Below are positions 1 through 7,903 of a stretch of DNA of 20,421 nucleotides, piece by piece. The position numbers were made by a program, and so were the translations under genes. The notes under the pieces are model-generated. The model saw nothing but the letters and a program-made list of their open reading frames with translations. It did not search any database and had not been told where the DNA came from. Each line of letters starts with the position of its first letter. The stretch's first letter is position 1. The stretch comes from JALXDT01 sp964634755. GTDB lineage: Bacteria; Acidobacteriota; Aminicenantia; JAMOAD01. The DNA lies in assembly GCA_964634755.1 (NCBI GenBank), contig CAZWJH010000044.1:1-20421 (forward strand), given 5' to 3'.

Positions 1-176
1 GTTTTCCTCTCACTATTATTCAGCCTCATACACAACTTTCTTGACAAGTGCCACATATGGCGGTAGCTTATTCCTAACAGACTACTTGCTTCTTTCACTC
101 TTATTCGCTTCTTAACCAATTCTTCCAATACTCTTAATCTTTTCATGCTTTCCTCCGTAAATATTCCTTCCTCCAT
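1..176 (-). CDS. Partial N-terminus of a helix-turn-helix protein, probably a transposase (runs off the left edge)
   Basis: Reading leftward from an ATG at 176, the frame stays open for 58 codons to the window edge. The start is preceded by a near-perfect ribosome binding site, AGGAGGT (complement of 181-187), four bases from the ATG. Residues 11-45 (from MKRLRVLEELVKKRI through SLLGISYRHMWHL) read as a helix-turn-helix of the kind opening ISNCY-type transposases: a short lead helix, then 'xxxEAAxxLGxSxRxxxRL'. The last visible residues (LCMRLNNSERK) do not resemble the usual Lys/Arg-rich continuation of that family, so the element may be diverged or decayed. Only the N-terminus is visible; a DNA-binding regulator is the main alternative. 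The frame and start are seen directly. The transposase assignment is inference from recalled family patterns. Confidence 0.45.
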   Translation of the reverse strand, partial: MEEGIFTEESMKRLRVLEELVKKRIRVKEASSLLGISYRHMWHLSRKLCMRLNNSERK

Positions 177-280
177 GCGCACCTCCTGTTAAAATTTTCC
201 TTAACTCTCTTCTCTTCTACTCTTTTTTTCGGAGGCGCGCTACAAGATGTTTTATTAAAATAAAACTTTATATCTTTTAA

Positions 281-334
281 TATGTGACATAATTTGTTGT
301 AACTTTTTATGACATCTTTAATTTGTAACTTCAT
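281..334. repeat. Imperfect tandem repeat of about 27 bp upstream of the kinase gene
   Basis: Two adjacent copies (281-307 and 308-334) share the pattern TATG.ACAT..TT, then TTGTAACTT; the TTGTAACTT part is exact at 297-305 and 323-331, 26 bp apart. They lie just upstream of the likely promoter of the Ser/Thr kinase gene, where paired activator or repressor sites would be expected. No binding protein can be named. The rest of the 177-382 gap holds the AT-rich 5' region of the leftward gene and a short GC-rich stretch at 230-241. Confidence 0.4.
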
Positions 335-347
335 AAAATGTTTACTC

Positions 348-376
348 TTGAGAAAATTTTTTAATAGATATAAGAT
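348..376 (+). promoter_or_regulatory. Candidate sigma-70-type promoter for the Ser/Thr kinase gene
   Basis: TTGAGA (348-353) is followed after 17 bp by TAAGAT (371-376); TATAAG (369-374) and GATAAT (374-379) are overlapping alternatives. With the 17-bp spacing, transcription would start at or next to the ATG at 383. There is no purine-rich Shine-Dalgarno site before that ATG, so a leaderless message fits. Confidence 0.4.
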
Positions 377-382
377 AATACA

Positions 383-3253
383 ATGAACGAAACAGAATCT
401 GTTGATTTATCTAAAAATAGAGAGTCTAAACTTTCGGATATAAATATGGCGTCTTATCTTCTTTTGCTATCCAATTTGAAAAAGGGGGAATTGGTTAATG
501 ATAGATATGAAATAATAGAAAAGATAGGGGAAGGAGGAGTGGGCTTTGTTTATAAGGCCTATGATAGATTTCTAAGTCAAACTGTGGCTTTAAAATTTAT
601 AAATCCCATGGTTACCTTTAATTCACGAAAACTATATAGAATAAAAAGGGAAGTTAGAATTTCCCGAGAAATAAGTGACCCCAGAATTGTAAAAATATTT
701 TCACTGGAAAGCTGGAATGATATATATTTTAATGTAATGGAATATATTGAGGGGAAGAGCTTAAAATCTTACTTGATAAAGAAGAAAAAATTGAAGTGGG
801 ATGAATTTAAATCGATATTCTTTGAGGTTTTAAAAGGTGTAAAAGCTCTGCATGAGAAAAATATTATTCATAGGGATCTTAAACCTTCCAATATACTTAT
901 TACTAAGGATAAAGGGATAAAAATAGTTGATTTTGGCCTTTCCAAAGATCTGGAAGATGAAACAAAGACTTCTTCTATAGGAGAAATAACAGGAACTCCG
1001 TATTACATAACTCCTGAGCAGGTAATCGGAGAAAAGATGGGCTTTTATTCTGATGTGTATCAGCTGGGAGTTATGCTTTTTAGAGTATTAACAGGTAAAT
1101 TTCCCTTTGAAGAACATACTTCAACTGTAGAGCTCCTTTACAAAAAGGTAAGTGTAAATTATTTTGATGATTGTTTGGAGATAGAGACTCTTCCTGACTT
1201 TTTAAGTTTTGCTATAAGAAAAGCAATGGCTATTGATTATAAAAATAGATTTAAAAATATAGGAGAATTAGAAAATTTTTTGCTTAAAGAAAAACTTACA
1301 ATCAGGGATAGATTGAAAGATAGTATTTCTCGAAATAGAAAGCTTATAAGAAAAATAGGTGTTTTTATAATATTTTTATTCTTTTTGTTAAGTGTTTATT
1401 TTGTAGTGATTAATATAAAAACGGTTTCTTATTTGTCTCATGAAGATTCTATTTTGGAAGGGTATAATACCTTTGGGGTAAAAGTTTTGAAAAAGGATTT
1501 TTCTCCTTATACTGTTTTTAAGGCAATTAAATTAAAAAAAGAAAAAAATTTAGAAGGAATAGACGGATTGGTGAGTTTAGGAAATTCTAAGAGTAAAATT
1601 TTAGTATTTTTAAATCATAAGAATTATAAGTTTTTCCCTATTAAGGATAGTATACTTTCCACTAAAAGAAGTGGAAGAATCATTTTTCTTGATAACAAAG
1701 GAAAAGAGGTAAGTGAAAGCAACCGTTTGATGGATGATTATTCTTATGAATTTGCGAAGAATTTTTATTTTTCAGGATTTAGAGAATTTAATATAGGAAA
1801 GGAAAAATTTTTTGTGGTTAATTTGAAACACTTTTTGGGAATGTATCCTTCCGCCTTTTTTTTAATTAGTGAAAATGGTAAGATTTATGAATTATTTAGT
1901 CCAGGAATAATTTTCTCTTATAAATTGCTTAAAATAAAAAATTCATTACCAAAGCTTTTGATCTTGGGGAAAAACAATATTTTCTCCCATTTGTCTTATT
2001 TTATTCCTTTTAATTTGAGAAGCGGAGATAATAGATCTGCCTATAAAATTACTATAATTCCTCAATTAAATCCTTTTAGAGAAACTCATTTCAACAATTT
2101 TATCTACTTTTTCCCCAGTCATACTTTTTTTGTTGATTCTATAGGGGGTAATCAGTTCAAATTTCTAAGTATTAAAACTGGAGAAAGTATGATTCTTCAA
2201 ATTAGTGGAAAAAAGGTTCTTTTAACCATTTCAAATGATAGAGAGAAAAAAATATTTTGTGATTTTAAACCTACTTTAAAGAAAGTATTATTTCTTGTAA
2301 ATGATTTTTATTATGCTTTTTTGAAGGATAGGGATTATGAAAGTGCTTATAAGATAATAAATGAGATTATAAAAAAAGATATTAAAAACCCGTATTTAAG
2401 AGCAGCTTTTTATTATTTGAAAGGTTTGGTTGAATTGAAGTTACTAGATTATAAAAATGCAGAGAAAAGCTTTCAAAAATCTGTATTTTTCTATCCTTTA
2501 AACTCTGATGCCATTCAGAAACTTTGCGAGATTGAGTTTTTAAAGGGGAATTTAAAAAAAGCTTTGGATTTGAGTGAGAAAAAATATAAGGATATAGGAG
2601 ATTTTTGGGGCCTAACCCATGATATAGGAAAGAATCTTTTTAGCTATTATGTGAATCTTCAGAGGGGAAAGTTCTTCAATGCTCAAGAAATTGCAAAAAA
2701 GATGAATGTTAAAGAAGGGCAGAAGAAAATAATGAGGGGTATTGTTAAATTGTTTTATGGGGAATATCTATCATCTCTTAGGATTTTATCAGAACTTTTG
2801 GGAAAAGATCCCTCGTGTTTTACTATTGCTGAGTATAGATTATTCTTTTCACGGAGTGCTTTTATTTATGATATTTTAGGTTTAAGCGGTATTAAAAATG
2901 GAAAGGATTTGGTTGATTTGGCTGGTTTTTATTTTGAAGATTTGTATCTTAACTCGCCTTATAAAAGAAAGTTTGCTGCTATGTCCTATGCTTACCTGCT
3001 TCTAAAAAGAGGGGAGTTGAAAAATGCTATGAAATTAGCTAAAGAAACTATGAACTTTCTCGAAAAAGAAAAAAGAAGTTCATTTAGAACAAGACTCTGG
3101 TATTTTTATGATTCCTTTGTTTATGGTGTAATAATGGAAAGGGTGGGGGATAAAAAAGAGGCTATAAGAGGTTATAAGGAATCCATCAAAACCAATCCTT
3201 ATCCCCAACTTGCCAAAATAGCTTTGAGTAGAATAAGAGTTTTAAACTCCTGA
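383..3253 (+). CDS. Transmembrane eukaryotic-like Ser/Thr protein kinase with C-terminal TPR region
   Basis: A 956-aa protein. A cytoplasmic kinase domain spans about residues 42-300 and has all key motifs: glycine loop IGEGGVGFV (48-56), ATP-anchoring Lys71 in VALK, catalytic loop HRDLKPSN (163-170, Asp165), DFG (183-185) and activation-segment end GTPYYITPEQ (204-213). It should therefore be an active Hanks-type kinase. A positively charged linker leads into one transmembrane helix (about 326-345), so the remaining 600 residues should lie outside the membrane. Residues about 360-640 are rich in short hydrophobic strands, with no family I recognise. Residues about 650-950 are helical with TPR-like pairs, for example GLVELKLLDYKNAEKSF. 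The start at 383 has no Shine-Dalgarno site, but a -10-like box lies just before it; residue 22 is an alternative Met. Target proteins and ligand are unknown. The gene stands alone, facing an opposing gene at its 3' end. Confidence 0.9.
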   Translation: MNETESVDLSKNRESKLSDINMASYLLLLSNLKKGELVNDRYEIIEKIGEGGVGFVYKAYDRFLSQTVALKFINPMVTFNSRKLYRIKREVRISREISDPRIVKIFSLESWNDIYFNVMEYIEGKSLKSYLIKKKKLKWDEFKSIFFEVLKGVKALHEKNIIHRDLKPSNILITKDKGIKIVDFGLSKDLEDETKTSSIGEITGTPYYITPEQVIGEKMGFYSDVYQLGVMLFRVLTGKFPFEEHTSTVELLYKKVSVNYFDDCLEIETLPDFLSFAIRKAMAIDYKNRFKNIGELENFLLKEKLTIRDRLKDSISRNRKLIRKIGVFIIFLFFLLSVYFVVINIKTVSYLSHEDSILEGYNTFGVKVLKKDFSPYTVFKAIKLKKEKNLEGIDGLVSLGNSKSKILVFLNHKNYKFFPIKDSILSTKRSGRIIFLDNKGKEVSESNRLMDDYSYEFAKNFYFSGFREFNIGKEKFFVVNLKHFLGMYPSAFFLISENGKIYELFSPGIIFSYKLLKIKNSLPKLLILGKNNIFSHLSYFIPFNLRSGDNRSAYKITIIPQLNPFRETHFNNFIYFFPSHTFFVDSIGGNQFKFLSIKTGESMILQISGKKVLLTISNDREKKIFCDFKPTLKKVLFLVNDFYYAFLKDRDYESAYKIINEIIKKDIKNPYLRAAFYYLKGLVELKLLDYKNAEKSFQKSVFFYPLNSDAIQKLCEIEFLKGNLKKALDLSEKKYKDIGDFWGLTHDIGKNLFSYYVNLQRGKFFNAQEIAKKMNVKEGQKKIMRGIVKLFYGEYLSSLRILSELLGKDPSCFTIAEYRLFFSRSAFIYDILGLSGIKNGKDLVDLAGFYFEDLYLNSPYKRKFAAMSYAYLLLKRGELKNAMKLAKETMNFLEKEKRSSFRTRLWYFYDSFVYGVIMERVGDKKEAIRGYKESIKTNPYPQLAKIALSRIRVLNS

Positions 3254-3262
3254 GTTTTAAAC
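3239..3262. terminator. Candidate bidirectional terminator hairpin between converging genes
   Basis: GTTT-T-AAACTC and GAGTTT-T-AAAC face each other around a CT centre, giving up to ten base pairs with one T-T mismatch. The structure covers the last codons and stop of the kinase gene (TGA 3251-3253) and the stop of the opposing gene (3257-3259). A short T run (3264-3267) follows on the plus side. GC content is low, so it may be weak. The same bases also form a direct repeat of GAGTTTTAAAC (3237-3247 and 3252-3262). Confidence 0.4.
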
Positions 3263-3892
3263 CTTTTGGTATTCTTCCTTTAATTTTTTGGATAACAAGT
3301 AGATAAAAAGATCACTTTTCCTTATATTTTCAATATTCCCTTCTCTTATGGTAAACCAAAAAAGAGCTGTAAGAAAAAGAGCTTCAAAAATTGGAATAAA
3401 GTCTCTGTTTTTTTTTGCTTGTTTTAAATAGTTTTCTATTTCTTCTTTATTAAACTTATAAAAAAAATCAAAATTATCTATGTATGTTGTAAGAAATTCT
3501 GACTTAAGCACCTCTCTTTTGCTACCTTCAAAAACATCTTTTTCTTCAAATAGCTTTACCATATCCATTACTAAATCATAAAGCTGTTTGAAAAGTAAAG
3601 CCCCTTTTTTATTTGGAACTTTGTTTAAAGCAATAGCTAAAAGGTGCTGGAGAACTTTCCTCCTTATCTCAATCCTTTCCATAGCTCTAAAGTATTTTAA
3701 TGAAGCATCAGGATCCATTTGTTGCTTTTTTCTTAAAGATAAAAGAACTTCTTCCTTTTCTTCCGCTTGAGAAAAGTAGTCTTCAATTTCTTTTGTTAGA
3801 TTTTCATCTATTTTCACAAAATCAATATCTCTTTGCGTGTGAATTCTTTCCAAAATAAGTTTTCTTAGAATGTATATCTTTTTTACTTCCAT
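3257..3892 (-). CDS. Uncharacterised helical protein, 211 aa
   Basis: I do not recognise this family. The protein is highly charged (Lys/Glu-rich) and predicted almost entirely alpha-helical, with no signal peptide. One moderately hydrophobic stretch near residues 168-183 (FIPIFEALFLTALFWF) is more likely a buried helix or a weak membrane contact than a certain transmembrane segment. It has no cysteines and no catalytic motif that I can see. It converges on the kinase gene with a 3-base gap and diverges from the glycosyltransferase gene across an 87-bp shared promoter region. Start: the ATG at 3892 has no Shine-Dalgarno site, but TATAAA lies just ahead of it, again suggesting a leaderless message. 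Coding status is supported by length, a full-length open frame and the promoter. Function is unknown. Confidence 0.75.
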   Translation of the reverse strand: MEVKKIYILRKLILERIHTQRDIDFVKIDENLTKEIEDYFSQAEEKEEVLLSLRKKQQMDPDASLKYFRAMERIEIRRKVLQHLLAIALNKVPNKKGALLFKQLYDLVMDMVKLFEEKDVFEGSKREVLKSEFLTTYIDNFDFFYKFNKEEIENYLKQAKKNRDFIPIFEALFLTALFWFTIREGNIENIRKSDLFIYLLSKKLKEEYQKV

Positions 3893-3899
3893 ACCATTT

Positions 3900-3926
3900 T
3901 TTATAATATACTAAATATTTTGTCAA
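3900..3926 (-). promoter_or_regulatory. Promoter for the 211-aa protein gene (leftward)
   Basis: On the minus strand a consensus -35 TTGACA (3926-3921) is followed after 15 bp by TATAAA (3905-3900). Transcription would begin around 3893, next to the ATG at 3892. The 15-bp spacing is short; TAAAAA (3903-3898) at 17 bp is the alternative. Either way the leader is essentially absent. Confidence 0.5.
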
Positions 3927-3938
3927 ATTTTGGCTTTG

Positions 3939-3967
3939 TTTCAAAAAGTAATTTAATCTACTATAAT
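3939..3967 (+). promoter_or_regulatory. Promoter for the GT-C gene pair (rightward)
   Basis: A perfect TATAAT (3962-3967) lies 12 bp before the ATG at 3980; a poor -35 (TTTCAA, 3939-3944) sits 17 bp upstream of it. The expected start near 3974 leaves a leader of only about six bases. This promoter is back-to-back with that of the 211-aa protein gene. Confidence 0.5.
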
Positions 3968-3979
3968 AGGTAAATAAAG

Positions 3980-6355
3980 ATGAAAAAGAAAATTTTCTTT
4001 ATTAGCCTGTACTTAATTGTTCTTTCCGCAGTACTTCTTAATTTTTTTGTTCATTATAGGGGTGAAAAGAGATGGGAATTTTATAATTTCATCCACAATA
4101 AAGTTTTAGCAAATAAAAAATATCCTTACTCAGAAAGAGTCTTAGCCTATGGAGTGTACAAAACAGTTGAGCCCGGTAAATACAGAGCTATTTTTCACTA
4201 TAAAAAGGCTTCTTCAGGGGATTTTTATCTGTTTGAAATTGCCTATAAAAGAGGAAAGAAGATAAAAGTACAAAAATCAGTAAGAATTCCTGATAGTAAT
4301 GGTCGAATAACCTTGAATTTTAAATTGGGAAAATCACGGGAAGTGGAGCCGAGAATAAGACTTAAAGATGGGAAAGGAGGGATAAAGCTTGATAAGGTTG
4401 AGTTAATTAGAACTTCTTTTTATGTCTCCCCTTTTGTCGTTTTTTATAAAAGTATTTTAATCTTTGTTTTTCTTTCCATTATGATTTTTACTTTCTTGAA
4501 CATTAAAAACAGGGAAAATTGGAAAAAGTGGTTATCATTACTTTTTGTGTCTGCTGGCTTTTATTTTATCTTTATAAAGAGCTGGGTTTCTGAGGATGCT
4601 TTTATCACATTAAGAATAGTAAAAAATTTTCTTTCAGGACACGGACCTGTATATAACATAGGGGAAAGAGTTGAAGGGTTTACCCATGCCCTCTGGTTTT
4701 TTGTGGTGTCAGCTATTAAATCTTTGGGCGTAAATTATAAAGAAGCCGTGATTTTACCTGCTTTACTCTTTTCTTTTTTTACCTTGTATATTCTTTTTTT
4801 CAAAATAAGGTTTGGAGAAAAATCATTAAAATTAAATTTTGCAGGAATTATGTTAATTGGTTCAAGTGCTTTTATTGATTTTGGAACGAGCGGACTTGAA
4901 ACCTCTTTGTCTTTTCTTTTACTTTCTCTTTATGCTTTTTTTATTTCTGAAAACTTGTATGATAAAAAGCCACTTGTTTTTGGTATTTTGATTTCTCTTT
5001 TGGTTTTAAACAGACCTGATTTTGGAGTCTTTTTAATTCTTTTGTTGATTATTTTTTCTTATAAATTAATTAGAAAAAGGATAAAGGCAGTAAATTTTGC
5101 TAAATTTTTAATACCTATTTTTTTGCTTTTAGGGGGATATCAAATTTTTAGACTCGGTTATTATGCAAGTTTTTTCCCGAATCCTTTTTATACAAAAAGT
5201 GGCGCAGGCTCATACTTTTCTCAAGGGATTCTTTATTTGAAGGATTTAGTTGAAGGAAGCCTTTTCTTAGTTGTTTTCTTGTTGGCTGTGATTGCTTTGA
5301 TTATCACAAGGAAAAAGCACTCATTTGGAGCAAGATTATTAATCTTTTTTTCAGGTTTTCTTCACGGGTTCTTTGTTATTCGCGGTGGAGGAGACTTTAT
5401 GCATGGAAGATTTCTTCTTCCGGCTTTTCTTTTACTGGCTTTTTCGAGTGTAGGTGCCTTTGATTTTCTATTTGAAAAAAATGTTTTTAGGAAAGTTCTT
5501 GGGATTACACTTTCTCTCCTTATTTTTGCTATTTCTCTTTATATAAAACCTGTTCAAAAAAAAGGACGGTTTTACAATAAAGGTGGAATTTCTGATGAGA
5601 GGTTTGCCTATTATAGAAATAATAAATTGGAAGATTTTAAAGATCTTTTTGAAGAGGGTCTTATCTTTATGTGGAAAACAATGGGGCAGGATTATAAGGG
5701 ATTATCTGAAAGGTCAGGTGTTAGGTTAAAAATAGCATACAAAAATATAGGTTTTTTAGGGTTTTACGCTGGAGAAAAAGTTTATGTTATTGATAAGCTG
5801 GGGTTAACGGATCCGATTGTTTCGCGGGTGAAAATTAGAGAAAGAAGAAGACCGGGGCACGAGAAAATGGCTCCTTTTGCCTATCTTGAATATAAGAAAT
5901 TGACTTTTGGTATGACTCCGTTCAAATTTTGGAATAGTATGGCTTACACAAAATATGGGATTCTCTGGGACATTTCTCCAAAAACAATAAGAAAATTCTC
6001 TTTCTTTCTTCCTAAGAACTTTAAAGCAAATATTGATAGCAAGATAGTAGCTTTTTTAAGGAAATGTGATTATAATTGTCAGAAGGAAAATGCTGATTTT
6101 CTTTTTTTCCTTAAAAAGTTTTGGTATCCTTTTGCAGGAATTTATAGAAGTGAGTTTGATAAAGTTTATGATTTTGAATTAATTAAGAAACACTCTTTTG
6201 ATTATAATTGGTTGGAAAGGAATAAAGAAAAGATTCTCTTAATAAAAAGGAGAATTTCAGGAAGGCTAAGTTTTAGAAAATTCTTCAGTAATATTGGCTT
6301 TGCTATTTTTAAGTCAGATAAAATTTATTTTGATGAGGAAGGATGGCCAGGTTAA
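3980..6355 (+). CDS. GT-C fold membrane glycosyltransferase, AftB-like (GT89-type)
   Basis: A 791-aa polytopic membrane protein. Its diagnostic pieces match the AftB arabinofuranosyltransferase-like family as I know it: SEDAFITLRIVKN (204-216, acidic pair Glu205/Asp206 in the first outer loop, the usual GT-C metal/donor site), NIGERVEGFTHALW (226-239), GGGDFMHGRFLLP (469-481) and a C-terminal outer domain with DKLGLTDPIV (605-614) and RRPGHEKMAP (623-632). Such enzymes move a sugar from a polyprenyl-phosphate donor on the outer membrane face. Unlike AftB, it starts with an extra transmembrane helix (about 4-24) and a strand-rich outer domain (about 30-145) before the next helix at about 150-173. 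The sugar and acceptor cannot be read from the sequence; arabinose should not be assumed. The next gene overlaps it by 13 bases, so the two are probably made together. Confidence 0.8.
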   Translation: MKKKIFFISLYLIVLSAVLLNFFVHYRGEKRWEFYNFIHNKVLANKKYPYSERVLAYGVYKTVEPGKYRAIFHYKKASSGDFYLFEIAYKRGKKIKVQKSVRIPDSNGRITLNFKLGKSREVEPRIRLKDGKGGIKLDKVELIRTSFYVSPFVVFYKSILIFVFLSIMIFTFLNIKNRENWKKWLSLLFVSAGFYFIFIKSWVSEDAFITLRIVKNFLSGHGPVYNIGERVEGFTHALWFFVVSAIKSLGVNYKEAVILPALLFSFFTLYILFFKIRFGEKSLKLNFAGIMLIGSSAFIDFGTSGLETSLSFLLLSLYAFFISENLYDKKPLVFGILISLLVLNRPDFGVFLILLLIIFSYKLIRKRIKAVNFAKFLIPIFLLLGGYQIFRLGYYASFFPNPFYTKSGAGSYFSQGILYLKDLVEGSLFLVVFLLAVIALIITRKKHSFGARLLIFFSGFLHGFFVIRGGGDFMHGRFLLPAFLLLAFSSVGAFDFLFEKNVFRKVLGITLSLLIFAISLYIKPVQKKGRFYNKGGISDERFAYYRNNKLEDFKDLFEEGLIFMWKTMGQDYKGLSERSGVRLKIAYKNIGFLGFYAGEKVYVIDKLGLTDPIVSRVKIRERRRPGHEKMAPFAYLEYKKLTFGMTPFKFWNSMAYTKYGILWDISPKTIRKFSFFLPKNFKANIDSKIVAFLRKCDYNCQKENADFLFFLKKFWYPFAGIYRSEFDKVYDFELIKKHSFDYNWLERNKEKILLIKRRISGRLSFRKFFSNIGFAIFKSDKIYFDEEGWPG

Positions 6356-7902
6356 AGTATAAGTCCCTCTTTTTATTATTTTTTACTCCCTTTTTGTATT
6401 TTTTTTATTTTTTCAAAGAGGATTGCATTAAAAGAATTTTATTTCTTTTTATTTTGTTTCTCTTTTCCTTTGTTTTTGAAAATTTTGCATTTTTTGTAAA
6501 ATTGGTTAATTCTTTTTTGAAAAAACTAAGTGGGAAAAAGAAAATTTTTTTTATTTGTTTTTTTGCTTTAAACTTTATATTCATTCTTACTTTTACTAAA
6601 AAGTACTCGTATTTAGGAGGGGATGAGCCTCACTATCTTGTTATTGCACAATCTTTGGTTGAGGATGGTGATATTGACCTTGCGAATAATTATAAGAAAG
6701 GCACATACGATATTTTTCACCCTGTAAAGCTTTCTCCTCATACGCACTTTGGAGGACAAGAGAAAGGATGGTATCCTTTTCATTCTCCGGCTCTTTCTGT
6801 TGTTCTTATTCCTTCTTACCTCTTGATAAAAGCTTTAGCCCACAAGAATTATTTTCTATCTACCTTTATCTTAAGATCTTACATATCTATTTTTGGATTA
6901 GCTTTTGTTTTAATTTTCTTCAAGCTTTATAATGAAGAGAACTTGCCTGTTTTGTTTGTTCTTTTACCTGTTTTTTATTTTTCTTCTCCTCTCTTTTTTT
7001 CTTCTATTCATCTTTATCCGGAATTATTTGCTCTCTTGATAAGTTTTTTAACCTATTTCTTATTGGAAGAAAAAAGAGTTTTTATGGCTGGTGTTTTAAT
7101 TTCCCTTCTTATTTTTTTTCATACTAAAATTTTAATTATAGAATTGGGCTTTATCCTTTTTTATTTTGTTTATCAAAAGGGTAAAAAAGTTTGGCTTTTT
7201 GCTCTCCCCTCCCTTTTTACTTTTATTTTACATTCAATTTACCTTAAATTAATTTACGGGAGTTTTTCTCCCACTCTTGTATATGAGGGAATGAAGACAA
7301 AAGAATGGCTTAACATTCTATTTTCAATTCCTTTTAAAATGAGAGTGGAGAGTTTTTTAGGTTATTTTCTTGATCAAAGAGATGGTCTTTTACCCTATGC
7401 TCCTTATTTTTTTCTTATATTTTTATCTTTCAATATTTTAAAAAGAGACAGAAAATTATTATTGCTTTTTCTAACGATTTTTTTACCTTATGCTTTTTAC
7501 TATGCCTTTTTAACCTCAAGAGGAGCATATTCACCGCCTGCAAGACCACTCGTTCCTATTTTGTGGGTTGTTTTTATTATTGTTTATGAATTTTTTAAGG
7601 AAACCCGGGCAAACAAAAGATTATTTTACCTTTTGGGGGCAATTTCTTTAGGCATATTTCTCATTCTATTATTCAATCCTCTTTTTTTATATCAACCAAC
7701 TACATTAGGAATTAAAGAAAGAGCGTCTTCACTTTTCGTGTATCTTAGCAATATGAATATATATTTTCCGAATTATCTTCCATCCTTTGTAAAAGGTCTC
7801 ACAAAAAATCTTTTATATTTACCAAACATTATCTGGATTTTTTCTATGATAGGAGTATGTTTTCTCTTTTTATTATTTAAAAAAGAAAAATTTATTTGTT
7901 AA
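6343..7902 (+). CDS. GT-C-like polytopic membrane protein, putative glycosyltransferase
   Basis: A 519-aa, very hydrophobic protein with about 11-12 transmembrane segments. The first large outer loop carries GGDEPHYLVIAQSL (92-105) followed by DGDIDLANNY (108-117). A conserved Asp-Glu in the first loop after an early helix is the signature of GT-C lipid-linked-sugar transferases, and the 'DEPHYL...DGDIDLANNY' pattern occurs in uncharacterised members of that group. Another conserved-looking element is GWYPFHSPALSVVLIPSYLL (142-161). The start overlaps the upstream AftB-like gene by 13 bases; GAGGAAGG lies directly before the ATG, so the pair is probably translationally coupled. Substrate unknown. 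The membrane topology and loop motif are seen in the sequence; enzymatic function is inferred from them and the neighbour. Confidence 0.7.
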   Translation: MARLKYKSLFLLFFTPFLYFFYFFKEDCIKRILFLFILFLFSFVFENFAFFVKLVNSFLKKLSGKKKIFFICFFALNFIFILTFTKKYSYLGGDEPHYLVIAQSLVEDGDIDLANNYKKGTYDIFHPVKLSPHTHFGGQEKGWYPFHSPALSVVLIPSYLLIKALAHKNYFLSTFILRSYISIFGLAFVLIFFKLYNEENLPVLFVLLPVFYFSSPLFFSSIHLYPELFALLISFLTYFLLEEKRVFMAGVLISLLIFFHTKILIIELGFILFYFVYQKGKKVWLFALPSLFTFILHSIYLKLIYGSFSPTLVYEGMKTKEWLNILFSIPFKMRVESFLGYFLDQRDGLLPYAPYFFLIFLSFNILKRDRKLLLLFLTIFLPYAFYYAFLTSRGAYSPPARPLVPILWVVFIIVYEFFKETRANKRLFYLLGAISLGIFLILLFNPLFLYQPTTLGIKERASSLFVYLSNMNIYFPNYLPSFVKGLTKNLLYLPNIIWIFSMIGVCFLFLLFKKEKFIC

Positions 7903-7903
7903 C

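Noticed and set aside
143..334. Leftward open frame of 63 codons between the left-edge gene and the kinase gene.
   Set aside because: It overlaps the start and Shine-Dalgarno site of the better-supported leftward gene in another frame, has no ribosome site of its own, and its low-complexity Lys/Arg-rich sequence looks non-coding.
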